Assembly (NCBI GenBank): GCA_041725875.1
Contig: JBGRQB010000038.1
Span: 1-26,570 of the forward strand
Reading direction: 5' to 3'
Length of the DNA: 26,570 nt
DNA from: JBGRQB01 sp041725875
Lineage (GTDB): Bacteria > Bacteroidota > Ignavibacteria > Ignavibacteriales > Melioribacteraceae
In this document: positions 15,637-23,368 of the stretch, one piece after another
Numbering within the stretch: the stretch's first letter is position 1
Layout: every line of letters begins with the position of its first letter
The notes under the pieces: generated by a model
What the model saw: only the letters and a program-made list of their open reading frames with translations
Database searches by the model: none
Told to the model about the DNA's origin: nothing
Translations under genes and position numbers: made by a program

Positions 15637-15876
15637 ATGGCTAGAAGATGTCAGGTTACTGGTGTTGGCCCTAAAAGTGGAAATAGCATATCTCATGCTC
15701 ACAATAAAACAAAAAGAAGATTCTTACCTAACTTGCAAAAGAAAAGAATCTGGGTCAAAGAGCTGAATAGATTCGTAACGTTGAAGTTAACTACCAGAGC
15801 ATTGAGAACCATTGCTAAAAATGGTACAGCTGAAATAGCTAAAAAAATTCAGAACAAAGAAATTAAAGTTAGATAA
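15637..15876 (+). CDS. rpmB: 50S ribosomal protein L28
   Basis: Structural protein of the large ribosomal subunit. The 79 residues begin MARRCQVTGVGPKSGNSISH, the conserved L28 N-terminus, and continue with RRFLPNLQKKRIWV and LTTRALRTIAKNG. It is basic throughout. The ATG at 15637 has CAGGAG six bases upstream; the open frame extends further 5-prime through promoter DNA but that part is not L28. Only one Cys is present, so this is a form without a zinc-binding cysteine set. It is a single-gene transcript between its own promoter and terminator. Confidence 0.97.
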   Translation: MARRCQVTGVGPKSGNSISHAHNKTKRRFLPNLQKKRIWVKELNRFVTLKLTTRALRTIAKNGTAEIAKKIQNKEIKVR

Positions 15877-15903
15877 TAATAACTTAAAGCGCTTAAAAAG
15901 TTT

Positions 15904-15928
15904 AATCCCGATTTCTTCGGGATTTTTT
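15904..15928 (+). terminator. Terminator of rpmB
   Basis: AATCCCGA (15904-15911) pairs with TCGGGATT (15917-15924) across a 5-nt loop, followed by a T-run to 15928. Confidence 0.85.
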
Positions 15929-15933
15929 ATTTT

Positions 15934-15960
15934 AAAAAAAAGCCTCCCGTTTGGGAGACT
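15934..15960 (-). terminator. Terminator of the DUF6600-type gene
   Basis: On the minus strand AGTCTCCC pairs with GGGAGGCT around loop AAAC, followed by eight T residues. It stands back to back with the rpmB terminator, separating convergent genes. Confidence 0.85.
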
Positions 15961-15981
15961 TTTCGCTAACCTGTAAGTTGT

Positions 15982-17112
15982 TTATCTTCTGCGGGAAGTT
16001 CTGTGAGATTCACTCCTTCCGCGTCTGGAGGTTCCTTTATAATGTTCTCTGCGGTCTTCTCTTATCCGAGAACTGCTTCTTCCGGAGCTTTTTCTTGAAT
16101 GGCGTTTTGATTCGGAAATACTTCTGTTGTAAACATTTGTTGAAGTTTCTCTTCTTTCCGAACTCCTTCTTACTTTATCTCTTCTTGAATGAGGAGTATC
16201 AAAAGTTCTGTGATCCTGTCTTTCCACATTTCTCGAAGTATAACCCGATCTTGAAGTTGAAGAGCGTTTAACAGTTTTTCTTCCTGTTACAACTTTGCTT
16301 CTTTCAATTTCAACAGATCGCTTGCTTCGTTTTATTGTTACTGATTTACGACTGCTGCGAGTGCGTGTTTTTGTTAAATCAGGCTGATATACATCTATTC
16401 TTCGTTTATCTCTGTATACTCTGTTATTCCTGTTAAAATGAGTTTGGGTTGTAACCACTTTTCTTGTTTTTATGCGTCTTCCGCTTCTTTTTTCAACAAA
16501 AGTGATATTAACTCCGCCATTAACAATTCTTCCGTTTCTGTGATAATAATTGGTTCTGTATTTTGTTCTCGATAAAAGAACCGGCGTTCTTGAATGGTGA
16601 ACAATATGCACACTTACATCACATCCGTGAAAGCGATTTATTGATACAAAATTCCAATGTGAATGATGTCTTTTTTTAGTTGTAAATCTTATGCCAAAAC
16701 CGGCTTTAAATTTTGCGTACGGACTCAAAGGTGTCCAGCCAATGTAATTATCGCTGTATCTCCATTCAACCCAGGCGGGCGCCCATCGTTCACCGGGAAA
16801 CCATAACCAGCCGTAATAATCGTCGTGATGCCATCTTCCGTAATGATAAGTTGCCCAGCCAAAAGGCTCGTAAGAATCCCAGTACCATCCGTCGGAAGTC
16901 CAGAACCATTCACCTTTTTTATAAGGTGCCCAGTGGCGACCGGGAGAATAAGGTTTCCACACAACAAGGTCGTAATCTATTTCAATCCATTCACCATAGG
17001 GAGCCAGAGATTCATAAAATATTTCGTAACTTACTTCCGCTCCTTTATATCGAGCTTCGGTTGTGCCTGCCAATATTAAAAATGTCACTAAAATGATTGC
17101 TAACCTTTTCAT
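15982..17112 (-). CDS. Secreted DUF6600-type protein with long Arg/Ser-rich tail
   Basis: About 376 residues. A signal peptide ends near EA(R) at residue 20. Residues 28-130 match the DUF6600 pattern of aromatic repeats: YESLAPYGEWIE, WKPYSPGRHWAPY, GEWFWTSDGWYW, EPFGWATYHYGRW, GWLWFPGERWAPAWVEWRY, YIGWTPLSP; it holds about 15 Trp. From about residue 200 to the end the protein is very basic and low-complexity, with roughly 42 Arg in 177 residues, many next to Ser. No membrane segment follows the signal. The function of the domain is unknown; secretion to periplasm or surface is likely. The start is the second of two tandem ATGs (17112) because GAGGT (complement of 17118-17122) lies 5 nt before it. 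It has its own terminator. Confidence 0.75.
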   Translation of the reverse strand: MKRLAIILVTFLILAGTTEARYKGAEVSYEIFYESLAPYGEWIEIDYDLVVWKPYSPGRHWAPYKKGEWFWTSDGWYWDSYEPFGWATYHYGRWHHDDYYGWLWFPGERWAPAWVEWRYSDNYIGWTPLSPYAKFKAGFGIRFTTKKRHHSHWNFVSINRFHGCDVSVHIVHHSRTPVLLSRTKYRTNYYHRNGRIVNGGVNITFVEKRSGRRIKTRKVVTTQTHFNRNNRVYRDKRRIDVYQPDLTKTRTRSSRKSVTIKRSKRSVEIERSKVVTGRKTVKRSSTSRSGYTSRNVERQDHRTFDTPHSRRDKVRRSSERRETSTNVYNRSISESKRHSRKSSGRSSSRIREDRREHYKGTSRRGRSESHRTSRRR

Positions 17113-17270
17113 CATTTACCTCATTTATTGTGATTATCCCTTTAGGCAATGAACGTGCCAGAAAGAAATCTTTTATAAATGGAGTAAAATCAAGGTTTTG
17201 GGATTTAGGAACTTTGTTGTTGTATAAAAAAGAGGACAATGAGGTTTGCAGTTGGTTCAAAAAATATAAA

Positions 17271-17304
17271 GATACAAGATCTTACATTTGTAAGATCTTG
17301 TATC
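17271..17304 (-). terminator. Long hairpin terminator of the M4 protease gene
   Basis: A perfect 15-bp inverted repeat (17271-17285 with 17290-17304) with a 4-nt loop lies 7 nt past the M4 protease stop. On the minus strand a T-rich stretch follows. The stem contains AGATCT. It is unusually long for a terminator and could also serve as a processing or stabilising structure. Confidence 0.55.
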
Positions 17305-17311
17305 ATATTTA

Positions 17312-19732
17312 TTACTTCATAAACATAACTTTTGAAGTTTTAACATAGTCGCCAGATTTGAAAACTATGAAATAAACACCACTAGGTAATGTTGCGCCAG
17401 ATTCGTTTTTAGCGTCCCATTTGTACTGATGTTTACCTTTTTCTAAATCTTCGTTAACAATTGTTTTTACCAGCTGACCTAAAGTATTGTAAACTTTAAG
17501 CTCAACTTTTCCTTCTTCAGGAATAGTAAAACCAAGTGTTGTGGAAGGATTAAACGGATTTGGATAAGCTTCCTGCAGTTCAAAAGTAAGAGGAGTATCT
17601 GTTACTTCATCTTGCTCACCAAAGCTTCTGTCTTTCCAGGAGTAATCTATGTGCTGACCAGCTTTTAATAACAATGTATAGTTATCAGTTGCATAGCTGT
17701 AGCCAACTACTTTTAGATAATATTTACCTGTTTGTGTGATATTATAATTATGAGCTTCAGGATCAGATGCTGTATATCCGCGTTTAACATAACTGCTTAA
17801 GTTTGATTCGTGATATAAGTACCAGTCAAGATCTTTACCTGTTGCTGCATCTACACTGATATTTACCCACCCTGTACCGGTTACGTTAAAATAGAATATA
17901 TCTTTATCAGACCAGGAACTTATTGAAGCTGATACAGCAACACTTAGTCCTACAGGTCCGTCTGCTGTTGAAGCAGTACTGTTTGATTCTGATTCCTGTG
18001 TTATATAGTTACCCGGAGTTGTACCACCACCGGAACCTACACCAACTGCTGTCCAGGCATTTTCAACCTGCTGATATTCCGTACTTGATTGTCCGTATAA
18101 ATCTTTTGCAGCATTAAGAGTAGCTGTTCTTGCCTGTGCGTAATTAGTATAACGAGTAAAATAAGTAGTATTGGCTCTGTACCAGATTTTCATTGCTTTG
18201 TTAATACCAATACCGGTTACTGAATAACTAGTTCCGTTATCATTTGTGCCACTTCCACCATCTGATAAAAGATAAAATTGGAAGTTACCAACACCACTGT
18301 TAGAGTGTACACCACCATTATCCGGACCGGTTAATGATTTCCAGTGAGTTCCTTCATGAGTATCAGGGTCACTTGCAAGATTAGGATTTTGCATATAACG
18401 CATTGCATCACTGTTGTTATTAGGTGTATAAGATTTTTTACCTAATTCCCAGCCTGCATAACTTGAAGCTGAAAATTCAACAGCAGTACCAATCATATCT
18501 GAAAATGCCTCATTCAATGCACCAGACTCAGCCTGGTATTCCAGATTTGATGTATGCTGAGTTACACCATGTCCATACTCGTGAGCAATAATATCAAGCT
18601 CTACCAAAGGATCAAATGTACTTCCGTCACCAGTTCCGAAAACAGCTTGTGAACCGTTCCAGAAAGCGTTATTAGGCATATATGAACCAGTCTGACAACC
18701 AACAGTTGTTCTAATCTGCATTCCGCTGTTATCAATACTGTTTCTGCTTAACTGTGTTGAAAGATAATCGTAAAATTTTGCAGCACCCCAGTGTGCAGAA
18801 ACACCCTGACGCTGAACATAAGAATCATTCCAGTTATTATCGTTGTCAGTTAATAAAGTTCCTGGCAGACTGTTTGCACTTGTTGAACTGTAAGTAACAA
18901 TGTTACGAACATTATCTTTTAACTGATAAGAACTTCCGTAACTGTTGGTATTAATTGAAACAGTACCATTATAAAGTGTACTTCCTGTACCGGTTGAATT
19001 AGCTCTGTAAAGCTGATCATATTTATTAATTATTTCACCATTTTTGGCATCAATAAAATAAACCCAGTTTGCAGGAACAGGTAATTCAACTGCTACCATC
19101 ACTTTGTAAGCAAGTCTGAATTCACCATTATAAAAATCACCACCTACCGGAGCAACAAATAATTCTGCTTCCGGTCTCCAGGATTTTGAATCATCACTAT
19201 AAATCTCTTTTATAGATCTTTCATAAGCTTCAATTTCCCAGCGGTATTTTTCAGCAGGAGTTGAATTTATTGCCAGCTGAACTGCTCTTTCAGCACTTAA
19301 AACAGGAGTAACATCCATTTTAAGCTCAGGAATAAATTCACCGTTCATAGTTTTAATAGTACCATCCATCTGATAGTGAACTATCATTTCAGCACCATAA
19401 ACAGGAACGCCTTTGTACAATTGCTGTACTTTTGAGTGGTTAAATCCAATTTTGTCTGAATAAGTTTTTGTAACTTCAAATTTGGAATTTTCAGTAAGAT
19501 TAAAAGCTTTTCTCTTACTTTCCATAAAATTAACTACAGAGTGTTTATCTGCTTGTAATTTTGTGTTGAATTTTCCTTCCAGATAAGTAACTCTTTTTGA
19601 AACTTCATTAATGTTGAAACGAATTTCATCGGAAAATTCTTTTTTCAACTGTTGCTTAACTTTATTTGTTTGCGCAAAAAGTCCTAATCCGCAACACAAA
19701 AATGTAAGCAGAGCTATTCTAAACAGTGACAT
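17312..19732 (-). CDS. Secreted M4 (thermolysin-like) metalloprotease with C-terminal sorting domain
   Basis: Extracellular zinc endopeptidase of 806 residues. A signal peptide (to about residue 20, GLFAQ) is followed by an FTP/PepSY-type propeptide (about 30-245), which in this family acts as inhibitor and chaperone. The M4 catalytic domain (about 247-568) has HEYGH (384-388), the third zinc ligand Glu408 in GALNEAFSD and catalytic His476 in NGGVHSNSG. A PPC-like beta domain spans about 577-690. The C-terminus (720-806) carries EAYPNPFNPSTTLGF and ends SGVYFIVFKSGDYVKTSKVMFMK-like, a T9SS type A-style sorting module in which GVYF and the final Lys are typical. The start is ATG 19732 with GGAGG 4 nt upstream. 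The AraC-type gene lies 161 nt upstream on the same strand. All active residues are present. Confidence 0.93.
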   Translation of the reverse strand: MSLFRIALLTFLCCGLGLFAQTNKVKQQLKKEFSDEIRFNINEVSKRVTYLEGKFNTKLQADKHSVVNFMESKRKAFNLTENSKFEVTKTYSDKIGFNHSKVQQLYKGVPVYGAEMIVHYQMDGTIKTMNGEFIPELKMDVTPVLSAERAVQLAINSTPAEKYRWEIEAYERSIKEIYSDDSKSWRPEAELFVAPVGGDFYNGEFRLAYKVMVAVELPVPANWVYFIDAKNGEIINKYDQLYRANSTGTGSTLYNGTVSINTNSYGSSYQLKDNVRNIVTYSSTSANSLPGTLLTDNDNNWNDSYVQRQGVSAHWGAAKFYDYLSTQLSRNSIDNSGMQIRTTVGCQTGSYMPNNAFWNGSQAVFGTGDGSTFDPLVELDIIAHEYGHGVTQHTSNLEYQAESGALNEAFSDMIGTAVEFSASSYAGWELGKKSYTPNNNSDAMRYMQNPNLASDPDTHEGTHWKSLTGPDNGGVHSNSGVGNFQFYLLSDGGSGTNDNGTSYSVTGIGINKAMKIWYRANTTYFTRYTNYAQARTATLNAAKDLYGQSSTEYQQVENAWTAVGVGSGGGTTPGNYITQESESNSTASTADGPVGLSVAVSASISSWSDKDIFYFNVTGTGWVNISVDAATGKDLDWYLYHESNLSSYVKRGYTASDPEAHNYNITQTGKYYLKVVGYSYATDNYTLLLKAGQHIDYSWKDRSFGEQDEVTDTPLTFELQEAYPNPFNPSTTLGFTIPEEGKVELKVYNTLGQLVKTIVNEDLEKGKHQYKWDAKNESGATLPSGVYFIVFKSGDYVKTSKVMFMK

Positions 19733-19777
19733 TCTACCTCCAAATTAATAATATTTAGATTTAGTGCGTTTGGTTCG

Positions 19778-19787
19778 CAGACGTCTG
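19778..19787. promoter_or_regulatory. Palindrome CAGACGTCTG in the M4 protease 5' region
   Basis: A perfect 10-bp palindrome 46 nt upstream of the protease start, between a possible -7 element and the SD. It could be an operator or a leader feature. A palindrome this short can occur by chance. Confidence 0.25.
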
Positions 19788-19793
19788 ACAATC

Positions 19794-19805
19794 ATATAGC
19801 TATAT
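19794..19805. promoter_or_regulatory. Palindrome ATATAGCTATAT near the M4 protease promoter
   Basis: A perfect 12-bp palindrome immediately downstream (on the minus strand) of the possible -7 element at 19814-19821, that is, around the expected transcription start. It is a candidate operator. Confidence 0.25.
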
Positions 19806-19813
19806 TGAGGCTA

Positions 19814-19821
19814 TAAATATA
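19814..19821 (-). promoter_or_regulatory. Possible -7 element of the M4 protease gene
   Basis: TATATTTA on the minus strand fits TAnnTTTR, about 82 nt upstream of the start codon. The two palindromes lie between it and the gene. Confidence 0.3.
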
Positions 19822-19893
19822 TAAACCGGGTAGGGATTAGGCTTTAATTAATTGTTCAATTATTTATACTTATTGGTCAACCTTGAACAGTAA

Positions 19894-20769
19894 TTATAAA
19901 AATCGTCCGTTTTTATGTTTGTTTTTATTTCTGAACCTAAGTGGTGATTCTGAAAAATGCTCTTTAAAGCTTTTGCTGAAATAAGATGAATTATTAAATC
20001 CAAAGTCGTAAGCTATATCTGTAATAGGATCGTTTGTATCAATTAAACGATTAGCCGCCATACCCAGATAGTGAGTTTTAATAAATTTGGAAGGGGACAT
20101 ACCGGTAGAAAGTTTTATTCTTCTGTACAATGTTGATCTGCTCATTGCAAAATGATCGCACAGTTTATCAAAACATACATTTTCAATTGTTTTGTAAGAT
20201 GCAATATGATCTTTAAACTCTTCAATAAAATCATCAGATTGTAAATTGTATTGTTCTGCCGGTTGATAATAAGAAACAATATTTCGATCCAATGTCATAT
20301 TGTTAAACACAACAGGCGAAATATGAAACTCGGCATCAAAACATTCCGATTCATTTTTCTTTTCAATAGGTTTGATTTTTACTTTTTTTACATTTGGCGG
20401 ATCTTGTAAAAGTTTACTGCTTTTTTGAGGAAGATTTGAAGAAAATCTGATTTTTAACTTTTCCGGCTCAAGAGTGGAATTATTAAAACAAAGCTTAAAC
20501 TTTATTTTTATAATCTGATCTGAATATCTTTTTGATATGAACTTTTGAATAATCAGAAGGGTAACCGATTCTATCTTTGCAGTAACTGCAAAGCGAGCGT
20601 TCGAATCCACTTCATTCAATTCAAAGCTGATATTGAATTTTTCAATTCCGGGTCTGAATAAATCAATAGTATCATTAATCATTTTTGACAAATCGCCAAA
20701 CTTGATTATCGACTGTTTATGTGTAGATTTTTTTCTTGCCCGAACCTTGACGTTTCGATTATTCTTCAT
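19894..20769 (-). CDS. AraC-family regulator with histidine-kinase ATPase-like N-terminus
   Basis: 291 residues. The C-terminal part (about 180-282) is a clear AraC DNA-binding domain with two helix-turn-helices: FDKLCDHFAMSRSTLYRRIK (200-219) and ITDIAYDFGFNNSSYFSKSF (249-268). The N-terminal part has no AraC sensor I know. Residues 25-110 (DLSKMINDTIDLFRPGIEKF, then IESVTLLIIQKFISKRYSDQIIKIKF) resemble the start and N-box region of histidine-kinase ATPase domains but lack the Asn and Gly boxes needed for ATP. Hybrid two-component regulators of Bacteroidota end in kinase ATPase, receiver and AraC parts, so this may be a reduced relative. The first 20 residues are very basic. No signal peptide or membrane segment. 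It lies upstream of and co-oriented with the M4 protease, a candidate target. The start is ATG 20769, SD weak. Confidence 0.75.
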   Translation of the reverse strand: MKNNRNVKVRARKKSTHKQSIIKFGDLSKMINDTIDLFRPGIEKFNISFELNEVDSNARFAVTAKIESVTLLIIQKFISKRYSDQIIKIKFKLCFNNSTLEPEKLKIRFSSNLPQKSSKLLQDPPNVKKVKIKPIEKKNESECFDAEFHISPVVFNNMTLDRNIVSYYQPAEQYNLQSDDFIEEFKDHIASYKTIENVCFDKLCDHFAMSRSTLYRRIKLSTGMSPSKFIKTHYLGMAANRLIDTNDPITDIAYDFGFNNSSYFSKSFKEHFSESPLRFRNKNKHKNGRFL

Positions 20770-20951
20770 ATGAGACCATCACTTTCCCCTACAGAAAATA
20801 CGATCTCCCACTAAATAATTTTGAGTGTATACGGAGAAAGTAATAAATACCCTTATACATGTCAAAAAAAAATTAAAGAAAAATTTTTCAATTCTGACAA
20901 ATTCGCGACACTATCTCTTACTCGTTTTAATTATTTTTTCTATTAATTTTG

Positions 20952-20959
20952 TATTTTTA
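20952..20959 (+). promoter_or_regulatory. Possible -7 element of the M49-like gene
   Basis: TATTTTTA preceded by TTG, the same string as before pcm (3014-3024), 32 nt before the start at 20991. Confidence 0.35.
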
Positions 20960-20990
20960 GCAGATGTTCGAATATTTTATAGGAGAGAAA

Positions 20991-22655
20991 ATGAAATTAA
21001 GTCTAAAAACAATTTTACTGATATCCGGCTTGATTTTTATAACATCTTGTTCAAAAAGGGAAGCCTCTGAAGGAAATAACATTATGGAAAAAAAACTGAA
21101 ACAATATGCTGTTACAGAAGTGAAGTACGATGAAACACTTCTCGATGAAAACCAGAAAACAGTTGTAAAAAAACTGTATGAAGCTTCTAAAATAATTGAT
21201 GAAATATTTCAAGATCAGGTTTATGCTAAAAACAAAGAGATTGAAGAGAAATTAAAAAATTCCTCCAAACCTGAAGACAAGGTCGTTTATGATTATTTTA
21301 AAATAAATGTGGGACCTTTTGACAGACTCGATCACAATAAACCATTTTACGGAACTGAAACCAAACCTGAAGGAGCCAACTATTATCCGGCGGATATTAC
21401 AAAAGAAGAATTTGAAAACTGGATAAAAAATCACCCTGAAGATGAAAAAGCTTTTACAAGCGAATACACTGTAATAAGAAGAAAAGGCAATGATTTGGTT
21501 GCAATTCCGTACACTGAATATTACAAAGATAAACTTGTAAAAATTATAAAACTGATGAATGAAGCAGCTCAGTATGCTGATAATCCTTCTTTAAAAAAAT
21601 ATTTGCTTTCACGCGCAAAAGCATTTGAAACAAACGATTATTATCAAAGTGATATGGATTGGATGGATCTGAAAGATCACAGAATAGAAGTTATTATTGG
21701 TCCTTACGAAGTTTACGAAGATGCACTTTTTAACTACAAAGCAGCTTACGAATGTTTTCTTACTATTGTTGATCCGGCTGAATCTAAAAAGCTTGAAAAA
21801 TTTGCAAACTATCTTGTTGATATAGAAAAAAATCTGCCGATAGAGGATAAACATAAAAATTTCGACAGAGGTTCTGAATCACCAATTATGGTTGTGCAGG
21901 AAGTTTACGGAGCAGGAGATACAAAAGCAGGTGTTCAGACTTTAGCATTTAATCTGCCAAACGATGAACGCGTAAGAAAAGCAAAAGGTTCAAAAAAAGT
22001 GATGCTTAAAAATATTCACGAAGCAAAATTTGATATGCTTCTAAAACCTATTGCTGAAATTGTTATGGATAAAGAACAGCTTGCAGATGTAACTTTTGAC
22101 GGATTTTTTAACCACACATTAATGCACGAAATGTCACACGGTGTTGGACCCGGATTTATTAAAAAAGACGGTCGCGATACCGAAGTGAAAAAAGAATTAA
22201 AAGAAACTTATTCAATTATTGAAGAATGTAAAGCAGATGTTTTAGGAATGTATAACAATCTTTTTATGATTGAAAAAGGTGTTTACGCCAAAGAATTCAA
22301 AAAAGAAGTTTACTCTACATTTCTTGCCGGAATTTTCAGATCAGTGAGATTTGGAATTAATGAAGCGCACGGTGGCGGAAATGCAATTATATATAATTAT
22401 CTTCTTGAGAAAGGGGGATATGAATTTGATGAAAAAACTCAAAAACTGAAAGTGAATTTTGATAAAATTGATGAAGTATTAAAAGAACTTGCAACAAAAG
22501 TTTTAATTATTCAGGCACTTGGCGATTACGAAGGTTCCAAACAGATAATTGCAAAATATGGAATTGAAACACCATCAATGAAAATTTTAAGAGAAAAACT
22601 GGAAGTTTTACCAACAGATATCAAACCGGTTTTTCAAATTGAACATAAAAATTAA
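20991..22655 (+). CDS. M49-like (dipeptidyl peptidase III-related) zinc peptidase lipoprotein
   Basis: 554 residues. A lipoprotein signal peptide ends at FITSC (Cys20). The zinc site HEMSHG is at 379-384, followed by the third-ligand region EECKADVLGMY at 411-421. The context FNHTLMHEMSHGVGPGFI and the EEC(K/R)A segment match the Bacteroidota group usually filed near dipeptidyl peptidase III (M49). Classic M49 has a six-residue HExxGH; here the spacing is HExxH, one shorter. The real cleavage activity is not known; aminopeptidase-like trimming of peptides is the family expectation. The start is ATG 20991 because AGGAG (20981-20985) lies 5 nt before it and the signal peptide begins there. It is followed 76 nt later by a thioredoxin-fold gene, possibly on the same transcript. 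It was probably exported to the periplasm. Confidence 0.75.
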   Translation: MKLSLKTILLISGLIFITSCSKREASEGNNIMEKKLKQYAVTEVKYDETLLDENQKTVVKKLYEASKIIDEIFQDQVYAKNKEIEEKLKNSSKPEDKVVYDYFKINVGPFDRLDHNKPFYGTETKPEGANYYPADITKEEFENWIKNHPEDEKAFTSEYTVIRRKGNDLVAIPYTEYYKDKLVKIIKLMNEAAQYADNPSLKKYLLSRAKAFETNDYYQSDMDWMDLKDHRIEVIIGPYEVYEDALFNYKAAYECFLTIVDPAESKKLEKFANYLVDIEKNLPIEDKHKNFDRGSESPIMVVQEVYGAGDTKAGVQTLAFNLPNDERVRKAKGSKKVMLKNIHEAKFDMLLKPIAEIVMDKEQLADVTFDGFFNHTLMHEMSHGVGPGFIKKDGRDTEVKKELKETYSIIEECKADVLGMYNNLFMIEKGVYAKEFKKEVYSTFLAGIFRSVRFGINEAHGGGNAIIYNYLLEKGGYEFDEKTQKLKVNFDKIDEVLKELATKVLIIQALGDYEGSKQIIAKYGIETPSMKILREKLEVLPTDIKPVFQIEHKN

Positions 22656-22731
22656 CAAAGAGTTTAGACTCTGAATCTATTTGTCGGAATTAACATCAGA
22701 CAGATTTAGATTTATAAAAACTGGAGAAATT

Positions 22732-23325
22732 ATGGCCAAAGATTTTTTTATTAATAAAATTCCTCACAACGGAATGACGTTTGAAAAATACTCTGAACTT
22801 GCAGATGAAAAAGTAAATAATGAAGCCGCTGTAACAGATGAGAAAGAAAAAGAATTACTTGAATACACTAAGCTGAATGTTCACAGAACCGGCAGAATTA
22901 ACAAGACTTACAAAGTAAGCGAAGAACTGAAAGAAGTGATTTCCAAAATTGGTAAAAAACAATTGTGGATGATGATCACTGAAGACTGGTGCGGCGATTC
23001 TGCACAAAATTTACCATATATCGCAAAAATGGCGGAAGAATCTGAAAACATTGATCTGAAAATTATTTACAGAGATGAAAATCTTGATATTATGGATCAA
23101 TATTTAACAAACGGAACTTCCAGAAGTATTCCTAAACTAGTTGCCTTTGATGAAGATGGTGAAGAACTTTTTCAATGGGGACCAAGGCCACAGGAATTGG
23201 TTGAACTTGTTGAACAATGGAAAACTGAAATGGAACCAAAAGAGTGGAAAGAGAAAATTCAACTCTTTTACGGTCGTAACCGCGGTAAAGCAATTGAACA
23301 GGAATTTATCGATTTGCTGAAATAG
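22732..23325 (+). CDS. Thioredoxin-fold protein with CGDS active site
   Basis: 197 residues, no signal peptide, so cytoplasmic. The central part carries MMITEDWCGDSAQNLPYI with Cys87-Gly-Asp-Ser90 in place of CxxC, and the cis-proline segment SIPKLVAFDEDG (Pro134). This matches the thioredoxin_9-type proteins, which keep a single active Cys. Such proteins may act in monothiol exchange or bind thiols; the exact role is unknown. The start is ATG 22732 because GGAG (22723-22726) lies 5 nt before it; a longer frame from TTG at 22681 lacks an SD. A strong terminator follows. No membrane or repeat features. Confidence 0.8.
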   Translation: MAKDFFINKIPHNGMTFEKYSELADEKVNNEAAVTDEKEKELLEYTKLNVHRTGRINKTYKVSEELKEVISKIGKKQLWMMITEDWCGDSAQNLPYIAKMAEESENIDLKIIYRDENLDIMDQYLTNGTSRSIPKLVAFDEDGEELFQWGPRPQELVELVEQWKTEMEPKEWKEKIQLFYGRNRGKAIEQEFIDLLK

Positions 23326-23336
23326 AGAATAGAGAT

Positions 23337-23368
23337 AAAAAAAATCCGGCCTTAGAGCCGGATTTTTT
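23337..23368. terminator. Bidirectional terminator between convergent genes
   Basis: AAAATCCGGC (23341-23350) pairs with GCCGGATTTT (23357-23366) across a 6-nt loop, with A-run before and T-run after, so it works both ways. Its right arm touches the stop codon of the leftward TonB-domain gene (23367-23369). Confidence 0.85.

Noticed and set aside
16713..17096. Open frames on the plus strand opposite the DUF6600-type gene
   Set aside because: They lie opposite the strongly patterned Trp-rich domain, with no SD and no recognisable family.
22659..22672. Hairpin AGAGT-TTAG-ACTCT after the M49-like gene as a terminator
   Set aside because: The stem is only 5 bp and no T-tract follows, so readthrough into the thioredoxin-fold gene is more likely.
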